A stretch of DNA of 64,000 bases, taken from NCBI RefSeq assembly GCF_013044515.1, contig NZ_JABEPR010000001.1, positions 744,001 to 808,000 of the forward strand, given 5' to 3'. Shown here piece by piece: positions 63,226 through 64,000 of the stretch. The notes beneath the pieces are model-generated. The model made no database searches. It had not been told where the DNA came from and saw nothing but the letters and a program-made list of their open reading frames with translations. The translations under genes were made by a program, and so were the position numbers. Source of the stretch: Sphingomonas sp. ID1715 (GTDB lineage: Bacteria; Pseudomonadota; Alphaproteobacteria; Sphingomonadales; Sphingomonadaceae). The stretch's first letter is position 1, and the number at the start of each line of letters is the position of its first letter.

Positions 63226-63875
63226 CCGATCTTCTGCCCGGACTTGGCCCAGTCGGCCATGAAGCCTTCGATGCCCTTGTCGGTGAGCGGGTGCTTGACC
63301 AGCGCGCGGATCACGGCCGGCGGCATGGTCGCGACATCGGCGCCGAGCTTGGCGCTTTCGAGCACGTGGATGGGGTGGCGGACGCTGGCGACCAGTATTT
63401 CCGTCTCGAAATCATAATTGTCGTAGATCAGCCGGATGTCGCTGATCAGCTGCATGCCGTCGAAGCCGACATCGTCGTGCCGCCCGACGAAGGGCGAGAT
63501 GAAAGTCGCGCCGGCCTTGGCCGCGAGCAGCGCCTGGTTGGCGGAGAAGCAGAGCGTGACGTTCACCATCGTGCCGTCGTCGGTCAGCCTGCGGCAGGTC
63601 TTGAGACCGTCGAGCGTCAGCGGCACCTTGATGGTCACATTGTCGGCGATCTTCCGGAGCACTTCGGCTTCCTTCATCATCGTCTCGTGATCGAGCGCCA
63701 CGACCTCGGCCGAGACCGGCCCCGGCACGATCGCGCAAATTTCCTTCACCACCTCCAAAAAGTCGCGTCCAGCCTTGTGGATCAGCGACGGGTTGGTGGT
63801 GACGCCGTCGAGCAGGCCGGTTTCGGCAAGTTCGCGAATGTCGTTGGTGTCGGCGGTATCGACGAAGAATTTCAT
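63222..63875 (-). CDS. fsa: Fructose-6-phosphate aldolase / transaldolase-like
   Basis: 217 residues: '[32 protein letters not shown]', the Schiff-base lysine K83 in 'NVTIKVPLT', and '[16 protein letters not shown]'. Length and motifs fit the TalC/FSA group; transaldolase activity cannot be excluded. ATG at 63875 chosen; the frame runs on through the palindrome at 63898, giving a spurious extension. Its TGA overlaps xerC. Confidence 0.95.
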   Translation of the reverse strand: MKFFVDTADTNDIRELAETGLLDGVTTNPSLIHKAGRDFLEVVKEICAIVPGPVSAEVVALDHETMMKEAEVLRKIADNVTIKVPLTLDGLKTCRRLTDDGTMVNVTLCFSANQALLAAKAGATFISPFVGRHDDVGFDGMQLISDIRLIYDNYDFETEILVASVRHPIHVLESAKLGADVATMPPAVIRALVKHPLTDKGIEGFMADWAKSGQKIG

Positions 63876-63897
63876 GCTTCGGCCAAGCTCCCAAAGC

Positions 63898-63953
63898 CCG
63901 TTTGTTTCGAGCGAAGTCGAGAAACGTGTCTCGACTTCGCTCGACACGAACGG
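63898..63953. repeat. TCGA-type palindromic repeat upstream of fsa
   Basis: CCGTTTGTTTCGAGCGAAGTCGAGA and TCTCGACTTCGCTCGACACGAACGG around a 6-base loop, 22 bases before the fsa ATG. The fsa promoter and ribosome site must lie in the short remaining gap or upstream of it. The last 47 bases of the window hold no gene I can support. Confidence 0.92.
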
Positions 63954-64000
63954 ACATATAAGGTCAAGCGGGAGCAGTCAGATGGTGGGGACAAGCGGGT

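Noticed and set aside
63954-64000. Possible 3' end of another minus-strand gene at the window edge
   Set aside because: Only 47 bases are visible and no frame gives a recognisable C-terminus.

Overview
The window is GC-rich, gene-dense chromosomal DNA with about 70 protein genes and one tRNA. No stretch longer than about 300 bases lacks a gene. It looks like a sphingomonad (Sphingomonadaceae, Alphaproteobacteria). The reasons are an F1-ATPase zeta-type inhibitor (DUF1476), an HWE-family histidine kinase, a PEP-CTERM protein with the usual alphaproteobacterial tail, a fsa-xerC-dedA-gshB-yraN-rsmI-lpoA-like order, and many palindromic 'TCGAGCGAAGTCGAGA'-type intergenic repeats. This assignment is inference from gene content; no database search was possible.

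Layout. 1-5.8 kb: a YihY/BrkB membrane protein cut by the window edge, a phospholipase D-like enzyme, an arsC-grxD-bolA-zeta inhibitor group, a quinone reductase, a decayed TetR-type regulator and a small membrane protein. 5.8-8.8 kb: a leucine operon in which leuC and leuD are separated by a secreted metallo-beta-lactamase-fold lactonase-like enzyme and a 34-residue secreted microprotein. 8.8-13.4 kb: a serine hydrolase, a 3-oxoacid CoA-transferase pair, a HAD phosphatase and a methyltransferase. 13.5-18.7 kb: a TonB-dependent receptor with a partner surface lipoprotein and a DUF4142 lipoprotein. 18.6-25.9 kb: mutM, ubiE-ubiB, a polytopic membrane protein, coaBC-dut, a DUF29 gene and a ThiF/HesA-type E1-like enzyme. 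25.9-36 kb: GST, SDR, nnrD, a histidine phosphatase, a response regulator and HWE kinase facing each other, topA, and an acyl-CoA synthetase. 36-45.9 kb: lgt, a phytase-like PEP-CTERM protein, a MidA-type methyltransferase, a GNAT enzyme, pgeF, a cystathionine gamma-synthase family enzyme and an Mla-type lipid transporter operon. 45.9-59.3 kb: pepN, tRNA-Thr, a conserved microprotein, aminopeptidase P, a stress-type helical protein, pyrG, secG, grpE-hrcA, rph-rdgB-hemW, a YbjN-like protein and an LpoA-like lipoprotein. 59.3-64 kb: rsmI-yraN-gshB, dedA, xerC and fsa.

Most genes are housekeeping. The less ordinary signals are these. (1) Palindromic repeats have been absorbed in frame into coding sequence in several genes: the coaBC interdomain linker, the xerC N-terminus, the signal peptide of the Mla auxiliary lipoprotein, and the tail of a microprotein. 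(2) hemW has no ATG, GTG or TTG ahead of its essential radical-SAM cysteines, directly downstream of such a repeat. (3) A near-textbook EcfG general-stress promoter (GGAAC-N16-CGTT) precedes an unknown helical protein. (4) A Pho-box-like triple repeat lies upstream of the TonB receptor/lipoprotein pair. (5) The leuC-[MBL]-[microprotein]-leuD arrangement is translationally coupled throughout. I did not find a CRISPR array, prophage, insertion sequence or an obvious new defence system.
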